Source: Geobacter sp.
Lineage (GTDB): Bacteria; Desulfobacterota; Desulfuromonadia; Geobacterales; Pseudopelobacteraceae
Direction: 5' to 3'
NCBI GenBank assembly: GCA_009684515.1
Contig: WKKS01000006.1
Span: forward strand, 93,031-157,030
DNA: 64,000 nt
Of this stretch, positions 25,787 through 33,358 are shown piece after piece; position 1 is the stretch's first letter; every line of letters begins with the position of its first letter. The notes under the pieces were generated by a model. It ran no database searches, was not told the origin of the DNA, and saw nothing but the letters and a program-made list of their open reading frames with translations. Position numbers and translations under genes: made by a program.

Positions 25787-26236
25787 ATGATTAGAAAGCT
25801 ATTCTCAAATATTTTGCATTCGCCTGCCACCGAACCAACAGTGTATCCACCCCAAAACATGGAGAGTGAATACGAAGCTAACCTGTGGCGAACTATCCAC
25901 GGTCAAAGCTATGATTTCTGCGTTAGTTCAAACTGGAAAACGAAATATTTCGACTCATTAGATTCTGAAGATGAAAAGGACAAGGTTAGATCTACCCTAC
26001 TAAAAATGCTGGAATCAACTGAATATCCAATGGGGAAGAAAACTCTGATTGCACATGTTTGCGCAGATCTACGAATTCTGGAAGCTATTCGACCCGTCGA
26101 AAAATTGAGAAACGAAGCAAGCGGCAGTCTCAAATATGCATTTACATTGTCATATGAAGCACTTTCACGGGGAGTATCGGTTCCTGAGTTGACGAGAGAC
26201 GTTTGGTCTAAAGCAATAGCCGAGTGTAAGGAATAA
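25787..26236 (+). CDS. Cassette gene 1, hypothetical protein
   Basis: 149 residues. I recognise no domain. Content is mixed charged with no membrane segment; a long C-terminal helix-rich half (LRNEASGSLKYAFTLSYEALSRGV). The gene body is more AT-rich than the core genes, as expected for a captured cassette. It is followed ten bases later by attC1. The upstream ATG 25787 has only a weak purine run (GGAAAAATG). Confidence 0.6.
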   Translation: MIRKLFSNILHSPATEPTVYPPQNMESEYEANLWRTIHGQSYDFCVSSNWKTKYFDSLDSEDEKDKVRSTLLKMLESTEYPMGKKTLIAHVCADLRILEAIRPVEKLRNEASGSLKYAFTLSYEALSRGVSVPELTRDVWSKAIAECKE

Positions 26237-26245
26237 AAAGAACAA

Positions 26246-26305
26246 TTCCAACAACTCGGCGGCACACAGGCGCTGACGCGCTGGTGCGCCTCATAACCGT
26301 TGGCT
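26246..26305 (+). other. attC-like site 1 of the cassette array
   Basis: Starts with TTCCAAC (inverse core, one base off RYYYAAC), ends with GTTGGCT (matches GTTRRRY), with a palindromic middle (GGCGC..GCGCC). 60 bases, normal attC length. Follows cassette gene 1. Confidence 0.8.
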
Positions 26306-26319
26306 AAGAGGACGAAAGA

Positions 26320-26907
26320 ATGAAAAATGCATTAATAATCATGATTATTTTACAAATGTTGACAGGATGTGCGTTCGTAGGCGTAGGTGCTATTGGTGAA
26401 GCGGAAAAAATCACTTCTGATCAAAGTTTGTACAAAAAGGGAGAGTATCATGCTTTTGGATACTGCATGCTGAAATCAGATTACACCTGGAAGTCAAAGC
26501 CAATTGATAATTCGACAAGATTTACTATCAATGATGTTAGAGCCGAATGGGGCGAACCACTGAAGGTTGAAAATTTAGGAGAAAAAACAGTCCTACATTA
26601 TTCAGACGGACTAAGGTGGAAAGGTGTAGTTCTTATAGCGTTGTTGCCTATTCCTCTTGCAGTACCCGTTGGAAGTAAGACTGTACAATTCGAATTTACT
26701 AACGGAATGCTGGATCGATGGAAAATCAATGGAACCCACATTATCTTTTCATATGCAGGTTTTAATTTGATACCGGTTATTCCTGTGGGACTTTTTGCTG
26801 AAACGGATAGTATTTGGAGCGCTGGTATGACCGTAGACGACGGAAACATGAACTGCAATGTATCATTTTATAAAGGATGCTACCTACCTAAGGATAAAAA
26901 GAAGTAG
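26320..26907 (+). CDS. Cassette gene 2, putative lipoprotein
   Basis: 195 residues. Lipoprotein signal MKNALIIMIILQMLTGC with lipidated Cys at 17. One or two further hydrophobic strands (VVLIALLPIPLAVPVG and IIFSYAGFNLIPVIPVG). No family recognised. An AGG-rich stretch precedes the ATG (AAGAGGACGAAAGA). Its stop lies 60 bases before attC2. Confidence 0.72.
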   Translation: MKNALIIMIILQMLTGCAFVGVGAIGEAEKITSDQSLYKKGEYHAFGYCMLKSDYTWKSKPIDNSTRFTINDVRAEWGEPLKVENLGEKTVLHYSDGLRWKGVVLIALLPIPLAVPVGSKTVQFEFTNGMLDRWKINGTHIIFSYAGFNLIPVIPVGLFAETDSIWSAGMTVDDGNMNCNVSFYKGCYLPKDKKK

Positions 26908-26968
26908 CAAAAGGAGAATATGTTAACCTTTTCATATGGGCCGCAGTGGAAACAGCCAGTAAGTAGAG

Positions 26969-27032
26969 AGCCAACCAGCGGCAACAGCGGTCTCCGCTGA
27001 CGCTCCGCCGCTGGTGCCTTGAGACGTTGGTC
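26969..27032 (+). other. attC-like site 2 of the cassette array
   Basis: Inverse core AGCCAAC fits RYYYAAC and core GTTGGTC fits GTTRRRY, with a central palindrome CAGCGG..CCGCTG between. 64 bases. Confidence 0.85.
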
Positions 27033-27065
27033 TGAATAGGAAAGGAATGAAGAACTTTGAGACAT

Positions 27066-27263
27066 ATGCCCTTTCTCGCCTGGATAGCATTCGGCGTTCT
27101 TTATAGTGTTTTCGCCTGGTCTCTATACCTTGCCTACAAGCTTAAAGTAGAATCAGTCAAAAAGGTGCTCATCTTTATTGGCCTTTTTACAGTTCATCCA
27201 TTTGCATCGTTGATATTTATCGCTTGGTATTTCAATAAATACAAAACCATAAAACCTATTTGA
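27066..27263 (+). CDS. Cassette gene 3, small membrane protein
   Basis: 65 residues from ATG 27066; a TTG three codons earlier (27057) is the alternative start. Two hydrophobic segments (about 4-23 and 36-56: VLIFIGLFTVHPFASLIFIAWYF), no known family. Lies between attC2 and a truncated att-like site at 27265. Confidence 0.55.
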   Translation: MPFLAWIAFGVLYSVFAWSLYLAYKLKVESVKKVLIFIGLFTVHPFASLIFIAWYFNKYKTIKPI

Positions 27264-27264
27264 A

Positions 27265-27285
27265 ATAACAATCTGAGAGTTGGGC
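27265..27285 (+). other. Truncated attC-like remnant
   Basis: AATAAC followed after ten bases by GTTGGGC. The end motif matches the core site, but the 21 bases are too few to hold a real attC palindrome. It looks like a site whose centre was deleted, joining cassettes 3 and 4. Confidence 0.4.
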
Positions 27286-27288
27286 TAA

Positions 27289-27645
27289 ATGAAAGAGTAC
27301 ATTCCTTGGATAATTGTTGGACTGATTGGAATAGCCATCATGCTCTCTGCCCATGTGATAAAACTTGGAGAGCTTTCAAAAGCTATTAAAACTGACATTA
27401 CAGGCAAGAACGTTATTTTATCTGGTTTTGCAAGCTCTGTTTTATTTCATATAGTTGCAATTGCATCCGGAGATAAAGAAGCCATTGTTTGGGCAATTGT
27501 AACAATCCCGCAACTTGGCATTTATTCTCTGATAATCAATGCGTTGATTGCGGCAATTTTCAACACCATCGTCTATGAGACCAACAAGCGAAGAAAACTT
27601 TGTCCCAACGAGGAAGATGCACCGGGCCGAAAAACCGCCCGGTGA
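27289..27645 (+). CDS. Cassette gene 4, small membrane protein
   Basis: 118 residues, with segments at about 6-25 (WIIVGLIGIAIMLSAHVIKL), 45-60 (ILSGFASSVLFHIVAIA) and 75-96 (AIVTIPQLGIYSLIINALIAAIF). The C-terminal ten codons overlap the beginning of attC3, common for cassette genes. No known domain. Confidence 0.65.
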   Translation: MKEYIPWIIVGLIGIAIMLSAHVIKLGELSKAIKTDITGKNVILSGFASSVLFHIVAIASGDKEAIVWAIVTIPQLGIYSLIINALIAAIFNTIVYETNKRRKLCPNEEDAPGRKTAR

Positions 27646-27663
27646 TCTCCCGGCCCGTTAGAT
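27603..27663 (+). other. attC-like site 3 of the cassette array
   Basis: TCCCAAC (near RYYYAAC) to GTTAGAT (GTTRRRY) with the palindrome CACCGGGC..GCCCGGTG inside. It shares GGAAGATGCACC and GGTGATCTCC with sites 5 and 6, so these three are one family. Confidence 0.85.
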
Positions 27664-27695
27664 TTTAAAAACTGATTACTAAAGGCTGAAAATCT

Positions 27696-28382
27696 ATGAG
27701 CCAGAATCACCATACATACAATCTAGTGGTTGTCACCATCGCAGGTGTATTAGGCGTTCTGGCATTAATCACCGAATACTTTAGAAAAAGAAAAGCCAAC
27801 TTATTTGTCGCGAAAATTGCCTTCCGCCGCATATCTGGCCGAGAGTTCAAGAGAATTTTAGGAAAACATAAATATGCTTGTCTCACTTCAAGTATTGCGT
27901 CTCCAGCAACAGGCGATTATTTCCAAGGTACCTATAAAGGTGTCAATGCCTGTATTTTCACTATAGCCACAGGTGGGAAATTTACTACAACGCGACGTCT
28001 TGCGGTTCTTCTGAAAGACGAATTTTCGCACCTGCCACATTTCATCGTGAAATCAAAGTCGTTTTCTGTCGAAGTTGGCGACATGCTTGGCCTTCGAAAG
28101 CATGATCCATCCTATCCCACGCCACTGATTGACAAATACGACGTGATCTCGGATGACAACACTGCTACTGCCTCAATTCTGACGTCTGAATTCATAAACT
28201 ATTGCTTGACTGAAGAAGGAATCGGATTCGAAGCATTTGGTGGCGACCTCCTGTTCTATACGATTTTGGATGTTGTCCCAGAGAACTATGAAGTAGCCAT
28301 AAAACAGGCTTACAGGCTTGCAATCATGCTTGGAATAGCGCCTGAGGGAAATTCTGAGGATGACCAAGAAAGTGGAATCTAA
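27696..28382 (+). CDS. Cassette gene 5, hypothetical protein with N-terminal anchor
   Basis: 228 residues. One N-terminal membrane segment (about 10-25, LVVVTIAGVLGVLALIT) is followed by a soluble domain with no recognised motif. There is no usual ribosome site better than AAAGG at 27681. The gene ends TCTAACATC; its stop lies in the inverse core of attC4. Confidence 0.65.
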   Translation: MSQNHHTYNLVVVTIAGVLGVLALITEYFRKRKANLFVAKIAFRRISGREFKRILGKHKYACLTSSIASPATGDYFQGTYKGVNACIFTIATGGKFTTTRRLAVLLKDEFSHLPHFIVKSKSFSVEVGDMLGLRKHDPSYPTPLIDKYDVISDDNTATASILTSEFINYCLTEEGIGFEAFGGDLLFYTILDVVPENYEVAIKQAYRLAIMLGIAPEGNSEDDQESGI

Positions 28383-28428
28383 CATCGGGGTGGTGCTGTC
28401 AAGCAGCACACCCCGTGACCCGTTAGGC
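28377..28428 (+). other. attC-like site 4 of the cassette array
   Basis: ATCTAAC (fits RYYYAAC) and GTTAGGC (fits GTTRRRY) enclose a palindrome GGGGTGGTGCTG..CAGCACACCCC. 52 bases. One of the clearest sites of the set. Confidence 0.9.
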
Positions 28429-28445
28429 AAGAACAAGAGGATTAA

Positions 28446-28868
28446 ATGCAAGGATACAACGAACGCCTTCACTGGAGCATATTCAATGTCATGGTGCGGT
28501 GCTTTGGCATAATGGCGGCGATAGCTGGAACAGGCTTTATCAGTTGGGGAATTTATCACTTTTACCATCCAGCGGAAGCCAGAAAATGGGCAGAGTTTCG
28601 TGGTACTGCTGAACAGTCATTCAGCCATCAGACCCTTAACCCTGATCTTCTTGGAGGTGTTGTCACTGTTGAAATTGCCGTAGGTCTTTTTGCTCTGGCT
28701 CTTGCAGTTGCTGTTCTCCGTGTTCGCCCTTATCGCCCCGATCTAGGAGATAAAGTTTCCTCATATGCCGTTGGGGCACCTAGTTGGTGGACTGGGGGGG
28801 CAAAGATTGTGGACACGAATCTGATGCCTAACCAGGAAGATTCACCTGACCAAAAGGCCGTCAGGTGA
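28446..28868 (+). CDS. Cassette gene 6, membrane protein
   Basis: 140 residues, with two hydrophobic segments (about 17-40 and 72-92). It overlaps attC5 at its end. The protein reads MQGYNERLHWSIFNVMVRCFGIMAAIAGTG at the start; no family assigned. Confidence 0.62.
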   Translation: MQGYNERLHWSIFNVMVRCFGIMAAIAGTGFISWGIYHFYHPAEARKWAEFRGTAEQSFSHQTLNPDLLGGVVTVEIAVGLFALALAVAVLRVRPYRPDLGDKVSSYAVGAPSWWTGGAKIVDTNLMPNQEDSPDQKAVR

Positions 28869-28886
28869 TCTCCTGGCCCGTTGAAG
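28826..28886 (+). other. attC-like site 5 of the cassette array
   Basis: GCCTAAC fits RYYYAAC; the end GTTGAAG is one base off GTTRRRY. The inner stem GGAAGATTCACCTGAC..GTCAGGTGATCTCC is typical. Confidence 0.82.
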
Positions 28887-28903
28887 CAAAAGGAAAATGG
28901 ATC

Positions 28904-29209
28904 ATGGCGGATTGCAAACATTGTCAAGAAGTGAATCGCACCGTAAGTATCCAGAACCCACTTGATCTTACAAGAGCAATTCGTGTTATTCGGGATAATC
29001 TGATAGATGGTACGCTTCAACAGAGTAGCTACTGGCCTAGCGATCAAATCGGACTTGATGAACCTATATTCTCCGATCTTCCAGACCACGAGCCGTGGCC
29101 GGACTACATGCACTACTTTTTCCAATGTCCTCAATGCCAGCGAATCTTTGAATTAAGCGTTGAAACTTATCGCGGTGCCGGGGGCAAGTGGAGTGCAATA
29201 GAATCATAG
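28904..29209 (+). CDS. Cassette gene 7, zinc-ribbon-like small protein
   Basis: 101 residues from ATG 28904 (AAAAGGAAAA upstream); the longer frame from 28865 lies in attC5. Cys pairs CKHC (residues 4-7) and CPQC (near 80) suggest a bound zinc. The middle is rich in acidic and aromatic residues. Nothing more is known to me. Confidence 0.65.
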   Translation: MADCKHCQEVNRTVSIQNPLDLTRAIRVIRDNLIDGTLQQSSYWPSDQIGLDEPIFSDLPDHEPWPDYMHYFFQCPQCQRIFELSVETYRGAGGKWSAIES

Positions 29210-29213
29210 TCAA

Positions 29214-29274
29214 GCTTCAATCAGGAAGATGCACCTGACTAGAAGCCGTCAGGTGATCTCCCGAACCGTTGGAC
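29214..29274 (+). other. attC-like site 6 of the cassette array
   Basis: The core end GTTGGAC fits GTTRRRY; the inverse core (GCTTCAA) is degenerate. The shared GGAAGATGCACCTGAC..GTCAGGTGATCTCC stem matches sites 3 and 5. Confidence 0.75.
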
Positions 29275-29280
29275 TAATAA

Positions 29281-29487
29281 ATGGAAAGAACAATAGCAAA
29301 AATAACTTTAGATGCCTTCTTCGCCTGCATTTTGGTTGCAGGTATTTATCTCGTTTGGGTCTTGCGCGGGCGTCCTGAATCGTTTAAGAGCGAGTTCAAT
29401 GAAGCAAACAAGCGCAGAAACGGGATGGTTTTCCTGATTTTACTCACGGTGGTCATTGCGGCTGTCATCTACATAAATAATCGATGA
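29281..29487 (+). CDS. Cassette gene 8, small membrane protein
   Basis: 68 residues with segments at about 6-24 and 47-66 and a basic loop between. It starts directly after attC6 (ATG 29281). No following attC can be seen, so it may be the last cassette or a chromosomal gene. Confidence 0.55.
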   Translation: MERTIAKITLDAFFACILVAGIYLVWVLRGRPESFKSEFNEANKRRNGMVFLILLTVVIAAVIYINNR

Positions 29488-29515
29488 CAACGGAATTAGT
29501 CTCACAAATATAGCC

Positions 29516-29544
29516 TTGACATTATATAGCTTTTAAGCTATTTT
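29516..29544 (+). promoter_or_regulatory. Sigma-70-type promoter with embedded operator for the toxin-antitoxin pair
   Basis: TTGACA (29516-29521), a 17-base spacer and TATTTT (29539-29544). The spacer and -10 overlap the palindrome ATAGCTT-TT-AAGCTAT (29526-29541), a natural place for autorepression by the antitoxin. Confidence 0.7.
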
Positions 29545-29563
29545 TTATTTAAGGAAATGAAAT

Positions 29564-29911
29564 ATGGTGTGGAAAATAGTTACGGTTGAATACTTCGATG
29601 ATTGGTTTCTAGGCTTGGATGCTTCGGAGCAGCAAGACGTGTTGTCCGCCATATTGGTTCTTGAGCAATACGGTCCTATGTTAGGTAGGCCGCACGTTGA
29701 TAGTCTCAAAGGAACTGACAAGGTAAAGAACCTGAAAGAACTCCGCGTACAACACAAAGGCAAACCGTACCGGGTATTTTTTGCCTTTGATCCTCTCCGT
29801 CAGGCTGTGATGCTGTGTGGTGGTGATAAAACCGGAAATAAACTTTTTTACGAATCCATGATCCCTATTGCAGAGCGTGAATTCCTGAATTATCTGCAAG
29901 AACTGGAGTAA
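29564..29911 (+). CDS. HigB/RelE-type toxin (Gp49-like)
   Basis: 115 residues. The pattern WKIVTVEYFDDWFLGLD, LGRPHVDSLKGTDKVKNLKELRVQHKGKPYRVFFAFDPLRQAVMLCGGDKTGN fits the phage-derived Gp49/HigB toxin family of mRNA interferases. AAGGAAATGAAAT precedes the ATG. The antitoxin follows three bases later. Toxin-first order is typical of higBA. Confidence 0.85.
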   Translation: MVWKIVTVEYFDDWFLGLDASEQQDVLSAILVLEQYGPMLGRPHVDSLKGTDKVKNLKELRVQHKGKPYRVFFAFDPLRQAVMLCGGDKTGNKLFYESMIPIAEREFLNYLQELE

Positions 29912-29914
29912 GCT

Positions 29915-30217
29915 ATGGCAAAGCAACTTTCCGAATTAATTAAAAAAATTGACCCTGCTGTCGTAAAGGCTGCACGTTCTCAGGCAGATCAAGAAATTTT
30001 TGAACTCCGCCTTGCTCAATTACGTCAATCAGTTGAGATGTCGCAACATGATTTGGCGACTGCACTTGGTATATCGCAACCCTCCGTTGCCAATCTGGAA
30101 AAACGCGGCCATGAGGTTAAAATCTCTTCTCTTAAGCGTTACATTGAGGCGCTTGGCGGCAAATTGTCCCTGGATGTTGAACTGGCTGACGGTCGCCATA
30201 TCGGCATAAACGTTTAG
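29915..30217 (+). CDS. HigA/Xre-type antitoxin
   Basis: 100 residues. Helix-turn-helix LRQSVEMSQHDLATALGISQPSVANLEKRGHEVKISSLKRYIEALGG at about 32-78, the usual Xre fold. Expected to bind the palindrome at 29526 and to neutralise the toxin. Confidence 0.88.
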   Translation: MAKQLSELIKKIDPAVVKAARSQADQEIFELRLAQLRQSVEMSQHDLATALGISQPSVANLEKRGHEVKISSLKRYIEALGGKLSLDVELADGRHIGINV

Positions 30218-30281
30218 TTAAGAGATGAAGAAGCCAGGCCTGGCAATTCCGGGGCAATTCCGCAATTTCGACGGCAATTCC

Positions 30282-30294
30282 GGGGACAGTATAT
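30282..30294. repeat. Left REP half beside the RAYT transposase
   Basis: GGGGACAGTATAT here is the exact inverse of ATATACTGTCCCC at 30997-31009 and 31036-31048. The pair flanks the transposase gene. Confidence 0.8.
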
Positions 30295-30332
30295 CTAATT
30301 GACAGGTGATTTATTTCTGTTATGCTCCATCC

Positions 30333-30992
30333 ATGGCACGAATAGCACGAGTTATAGCCCCCGGCATCCCACACCACATAACCCAGCGCGGCAACCGCCG
30401 CCAGCAGACCTTTTTTTGTGACGACGATTATACAGCCTACATTGACCTTATGGCTGAATGGTGCGCCAAGTGCCGTGTAGAAATATGGGCATGGTGCCTG
30501 ATGCCCAACCACGTTCACTTGATTGCAGTGCCAGAATCAGAAGAAGGTCTTGCCAGAGCGATAGGTGAAGCTCATCGACGTTATACCTGCCGGATCAATT
30601 TTCGTGAGAAATGGCGTGGCCATCTTTGGCAGGAACGTTTTGCGTCGTTTCCGATGGACGAACGTTATCTGCTGGCAGCTGCGCGATATGTTGAAATGAA
30701 CCCGGTTGCCGCCGGAATTGTTGCCCGTCCTGAGGAATACCCGTGGAGCAGCGCCCAGGCCCATCTATCGGCTCAAGATGACAAACTGGTGAAAGTTGAA
30801 CCATTACTTTCAATTGTCGGTAACTGGGGGAATTTACTATCCTTGTCGTCAGAAGAGGAAATGACCACATTCCGCAAACATGAGCGTTCTGGCAGACCGC
30901 TTGGTGAGGAGGTGTTCGTTGATCAAATTGAAACCCAGCTTTCCAGAACTCTCCGGCCGCAAAAACCGGGACCAAAGCGAAATCAAGGATAG
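30333..30992 (+). CDS. REP-associated tyrosine transposase (IS200/Y1 family, RAYT)
   Basis: 219 residues from ATG 30333, which opens MARIARVIAPGIPHHITQRGNRRQ, the family start. The catalytic pair HVH is in AWCLMPNHVHLIAVP, and the catalytic Tyr is probably in ARYVEMNPVAAGIVARPEEYPWSSA. RAYTs process REP sequences at short hairpins. It is flanked by inverted 13-base REP halves, and the 3' end is repeated near 32651. Confidence 0.9.
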   Translation: MARIARVIAPGIPHHITQRGNRRQQTFFCDDDYTAYIDLMAEWCAKCRVEIWAWCLMPNHVHLIAVPESEEGLARAIGEAHRRYTCRINFREKWRGHLWQERFASFPMDERYLLAAARYVEMNPVAAGIVARPEEYPWSSAQAHLSAQDDKLVKVEPLLSIVGNWGNLLSLSSEEEMTTFRKHERSGRPLGEEVFVDQIETQLSRTLRPQKPGPKRNQG

Positions 30993-31107
30993 TTCTATAT
31001 ACTGTCCCCAGAACTCACAAATCAAGGATAGTTCTATATACTGTCCCCAGAACTCACCCAGAACTCACCAGTCCCCAGAACTCACCAGAACTCACCACTC
31101 CAGAACT
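30982..31107. repeat. 39-bp tandem repeat and degenerate CCAGAACTCACC tail
   Basis: ATCAAGGATAGTTCTATATA followed by CTGTCCCCAGAACTCAC occurs twice with a 39-base period (from 30982 and 31021), then CCAGAACTCACC recurs as shortened units. These are downstream REP copies of the RAYT element. The repeat starts within the last codons of the transposase gene. Confidence 0.8.
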
Positions 31108-31116
31108 CCCTCCAGC

Positions 31117-31378
31117 CGGCCAAAACATCGGCCATAAAAATTAGTAAAGCAAAAAAATGTTTATTTACTGGGTAAAATACGTTACAAGAAACATCGGCCA
31201 AAACATCGGCCAAAACTTTCGATATTTTTCTGTTTAGTTAATTGTAACAACTTGTTTTTACATGATTATTAATTTATATTACTGTCCTGTAAATCGGCCA
31301 ATTTTTTAGAGCAGCTAAGAAGACACATATAAAAGCTAGTTCGCAATTAATTAAAAATACCAGTTTTGATATCGGCCA
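31117..31378. promoter_or_regulatory. Cluster of TCGGCCA motifs upstream of the fic gene
   Basis: TCGGCCA occurs at 31128, 31194, 31206, 31294 and 31372, and the near-copy CCGGCCA at 31117. The pair at 31194/31206 is spaced by 12 bases (ATCGGCCAAAACATCGGCCA). All are on the same strand. The stretch 31108-31407 carries no gene. Likely binding sites of a regulator. Confidence 0.65.
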
Positions 31379-31407
31379 AAATACTGGCCTACGTATGGAG
31401 AATCCAC

Positions 31408-32622
31408 ATGGAAGATGGCTTTTATACAAAGGTTTCTGAAATGGAACCGATGATGCCCGCTGATCCTTCGGGAGAACTTGACGATTTGGCTATTGAGGTG
31501 ATTCGTAAGTCTGCCGGAATAAGTGCCGCTGTTCATCCCGTTACCCGTAGAGGGATCGCGGAGTTAGTAAGAAAAATGAACAGCTACTATTCTAATTTAA
31601 TAGAAGGGCACAACACCCATCCTGTAGACATTGATCGTGCTATGCGAGAAGACTTTTCCAGTGATCCTGCAAAAAGAGCAAGACAATTGGAAAGCAAAGC
31701 ACATATAGAAGTTCAGAAATGCATCGAGGCACGCATCGAGGCTAATCCGGGAACAATCGTTACAAGCGAGAGTTTTTTGTGCTGGATACATAAAGAATTT
31801 TATGAACGGATGCCGGAGGAGTATCTTTTCGTACAGCATGCGGATGGAAAAACAGCAAAGGTGATACCTGGCAAAACAAGGGAAATAGAGGTCGAGGTCG
31901 GGAGGCATTTGCCGCCTAAATCAGAATGCCTGGGCACTTTTATGAAAAGGTTCGAAGATGCCTACGATCCTCAAAAGCTGAAAGGGTTAAGTCAAGTTAT
32001 CGCTGCTGCGGCATCTCATCACCGTCTTGCGTGGATTCATCCTTTTCTGGATGGCAATGGGCGAGTCACGCGCCTTATGACTCATGCCTACCTTAAAAAG
32101 GCAAAAATAGATGGCCATGGGTTGTGGACTGTTTCTAGAGGTTTCGCAAGAAATCGTGAAGAATATCTTGCTTCCCTGGCAGGGGCAGATCAATCTCGCA
32201 GAGGAGAACTGGATGGCCGGGGGAATTTGACACAAGCAGGACTGTTGGGGTTTTGCAGGTTTTTCCTTAAAACTGCCATTGACCAGATTGACTTTATGTC
32301 AGGCCTATTAGGTTTGGATGGAATGCAGAAAAGAATACAGGCAGTGGTTGATCGCCAAGTCTCTTTTGGCGCATTGAAACCTGAAGCCGGCCATTTACTG
32401 AGAGATGTATTCTTACGCGGGGAAATCACTCGCGGAGAAATCCCAAGTATTATCGGAATGCCTGAACGTTCAGCACGTAGGGTCGTAAGTAGTTTGTTGG
32501 AAAAAGGTTATTTAGTTTCTGATTCAGAAAAGGGACCTGTAATGCTCGGTTTACCGGCATCTATGGTGGGGTATTATTTCCCTCGCCTCTATCCTGAAGG
32601 GGTTGAGGCCAGTCTTGATTAA
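31408..32622 (+). CDS. Fic-domain protein (probable AMP-transferase)
   Basis: 404 residues from ATG 31408 (GGAGAATCCAC upstream). The Fic motif HPFLDGNGRVTR is at about 211-222. An N-terminal SNLIEG (near 65) fits the class II inhibitory motif (S/T)xxxE(G/N), so the enzyme is probably autoinhibited. A C-terminal winged helix (ITRGEIPSIIGMPERSARRVVSSLLEKGYL) suggests it also binds DNA. Fic proteins usually transfer AMP to hydroxyl groups of target proteins. Preceded by repeated TCGGCCA sites. Confidence 0.9.
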   Translation: MEDGFYTKVSEMEPMMPADPSGELDDLAIEVIRKSAGISAAVHPVTRRGIAELVRKMNSYYSNLIEGHNTHPVDIDRAMREDFSSDPAKRARQLESKAHIEVQKCIEARIEANPGTIVTSESFLCWIHKEFYERMPEEYLFVQHADGKTAKVIPGKTREIEVEVGRHLPPKSECLGTFMKRFEDAYDPQKLKGLSQVIAAAASHHRLAWIHPFLDGNGRVTRLMTHAYLKKAKIDGHGLWTVSRGFARNREEYLASLAGADQSRRGELDGRGNLTQAGLLGFCRFFLKTAIDQIDFMSGLLGLDGMQKRIQAVVDRQVSFGALKPEAGHLLRDVFLRGEITRGEIPSIIGMPERSARRVVSSLLEKGYLVSDSEKGPVMLGLPASMVGYYFPRLYPEGVEASLD

Positions 32623-32649
32623 CCTGTTTCTGTAACGGTGCGGCAGATG

Positions 32650-32717
32650 GACTCCGGCCGCAAAAACCGGGGCCAAAGCGAAATCAAGAATAGTCCTGTA
32701 TATGGTCTCCGGAACTC
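32650..32717 (+). repeat. Remnant of a second RAYT/REP copy
   Basis: CTCCGGCCGCAAAAACCGGG-type sequence, followed by CCAAAGCGAAATCAAG and a degenerate REP (ATAGTCCTGTATATGGTCTC), closely matches 30952-31018 with about ten changes. It is the 3' end of a former transposase copy. Confidence 0.8.
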
Positions 32718-32724
32718 CACAAAC

Positions 32725-33303
32725 ATGCAAAAAATGAACTGCACAAAGAACAAATATTTTAAAAATATCTTGTATGACACCAATCTGGATATAGGACAGA
32801 GTGTTGTTAATACTGATGATCCGTTGCGATTTGTCGTAAGGTCAAGAATCGGGGCGCCCAGGATTGGGCTGGGCATTCTCTTTGGCATCCCGTGTCTTGT
32901 TCTGATAAATTATGCATTTAATCAGCAGGGAATCATGCTTTTGCTTTCGCTGATCTTCTGTCCGCCGCTCGCAATACTGACTCTTTTGTTTGGAGCTACG
33001 ATCCAGAAAAAGACTTTCATACCTTCTCTGGGCAGGGCTGTTAAATCCTTTCAATTGTTTCATTTAGAGCGGGATCAATCGGTCCAACTCCCAAAGAAAG
33101 GAGTCTTGTTGACATTTAAACGATGGAGTTCCGGAGGCACATCAGGCGGTGGTTGCTACTTTTATCATGTGGAAGTCCAGGGAATAAATGGGTTCGGATT
33201 CTGTATAGCAAGGGACGAGAAAAAACGTGATGACTTTGCAAAGAAACTGGCCGATTTTTTGGGTTATGAAATAGTTGAACGAAAGTTCCTGGATGCGGGG
33301 TGA
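32725..33303 (+). CDS. Hypothetical membrane protein
   Basis: 192 residues from the ATG at 32725; an open frame continues upstream but through the REP remnant, so it is not used. Two hydrophobic segments (about residues 49-64 and 70-89) followed by a soluble domain with KRWSSGGTSGGGCYFYHVEVQGINGFGF. No family recognised. The ribosome site is poor (AACTCCACAAAC), so the start is uncertain. Confidence 0.5.
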   Translation: MQKMNCTKNKYFKNILYDTNLDIGQSVVNTDDPLRFVVRSRIGAPRIGLGILFGIPCLVLINYAFNQQGIMLLLSLIFCPPLAILTLLFGATIQKKTFIPSLGRAVKSFQLFHLERDQSVQLPKKGVLLTFKRWSSGGTSGGGCYFYHVEVQGINGFGFCIARDEKKRDDFAKKLADFLGYEIVERKFLDAG

Positions 33304-33358
33304 TATCGACAACTTGCCTGAAATCTGATCGAGGTGCAAAGCCGTTGTTCCCCTTGCC

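Noticed and set aside
30982..31107. Possible CRISPR array
   Set aside because: Two 39-base copies with no unique spacers and a degenerate tail; fits REP sequence of the RAYT element.
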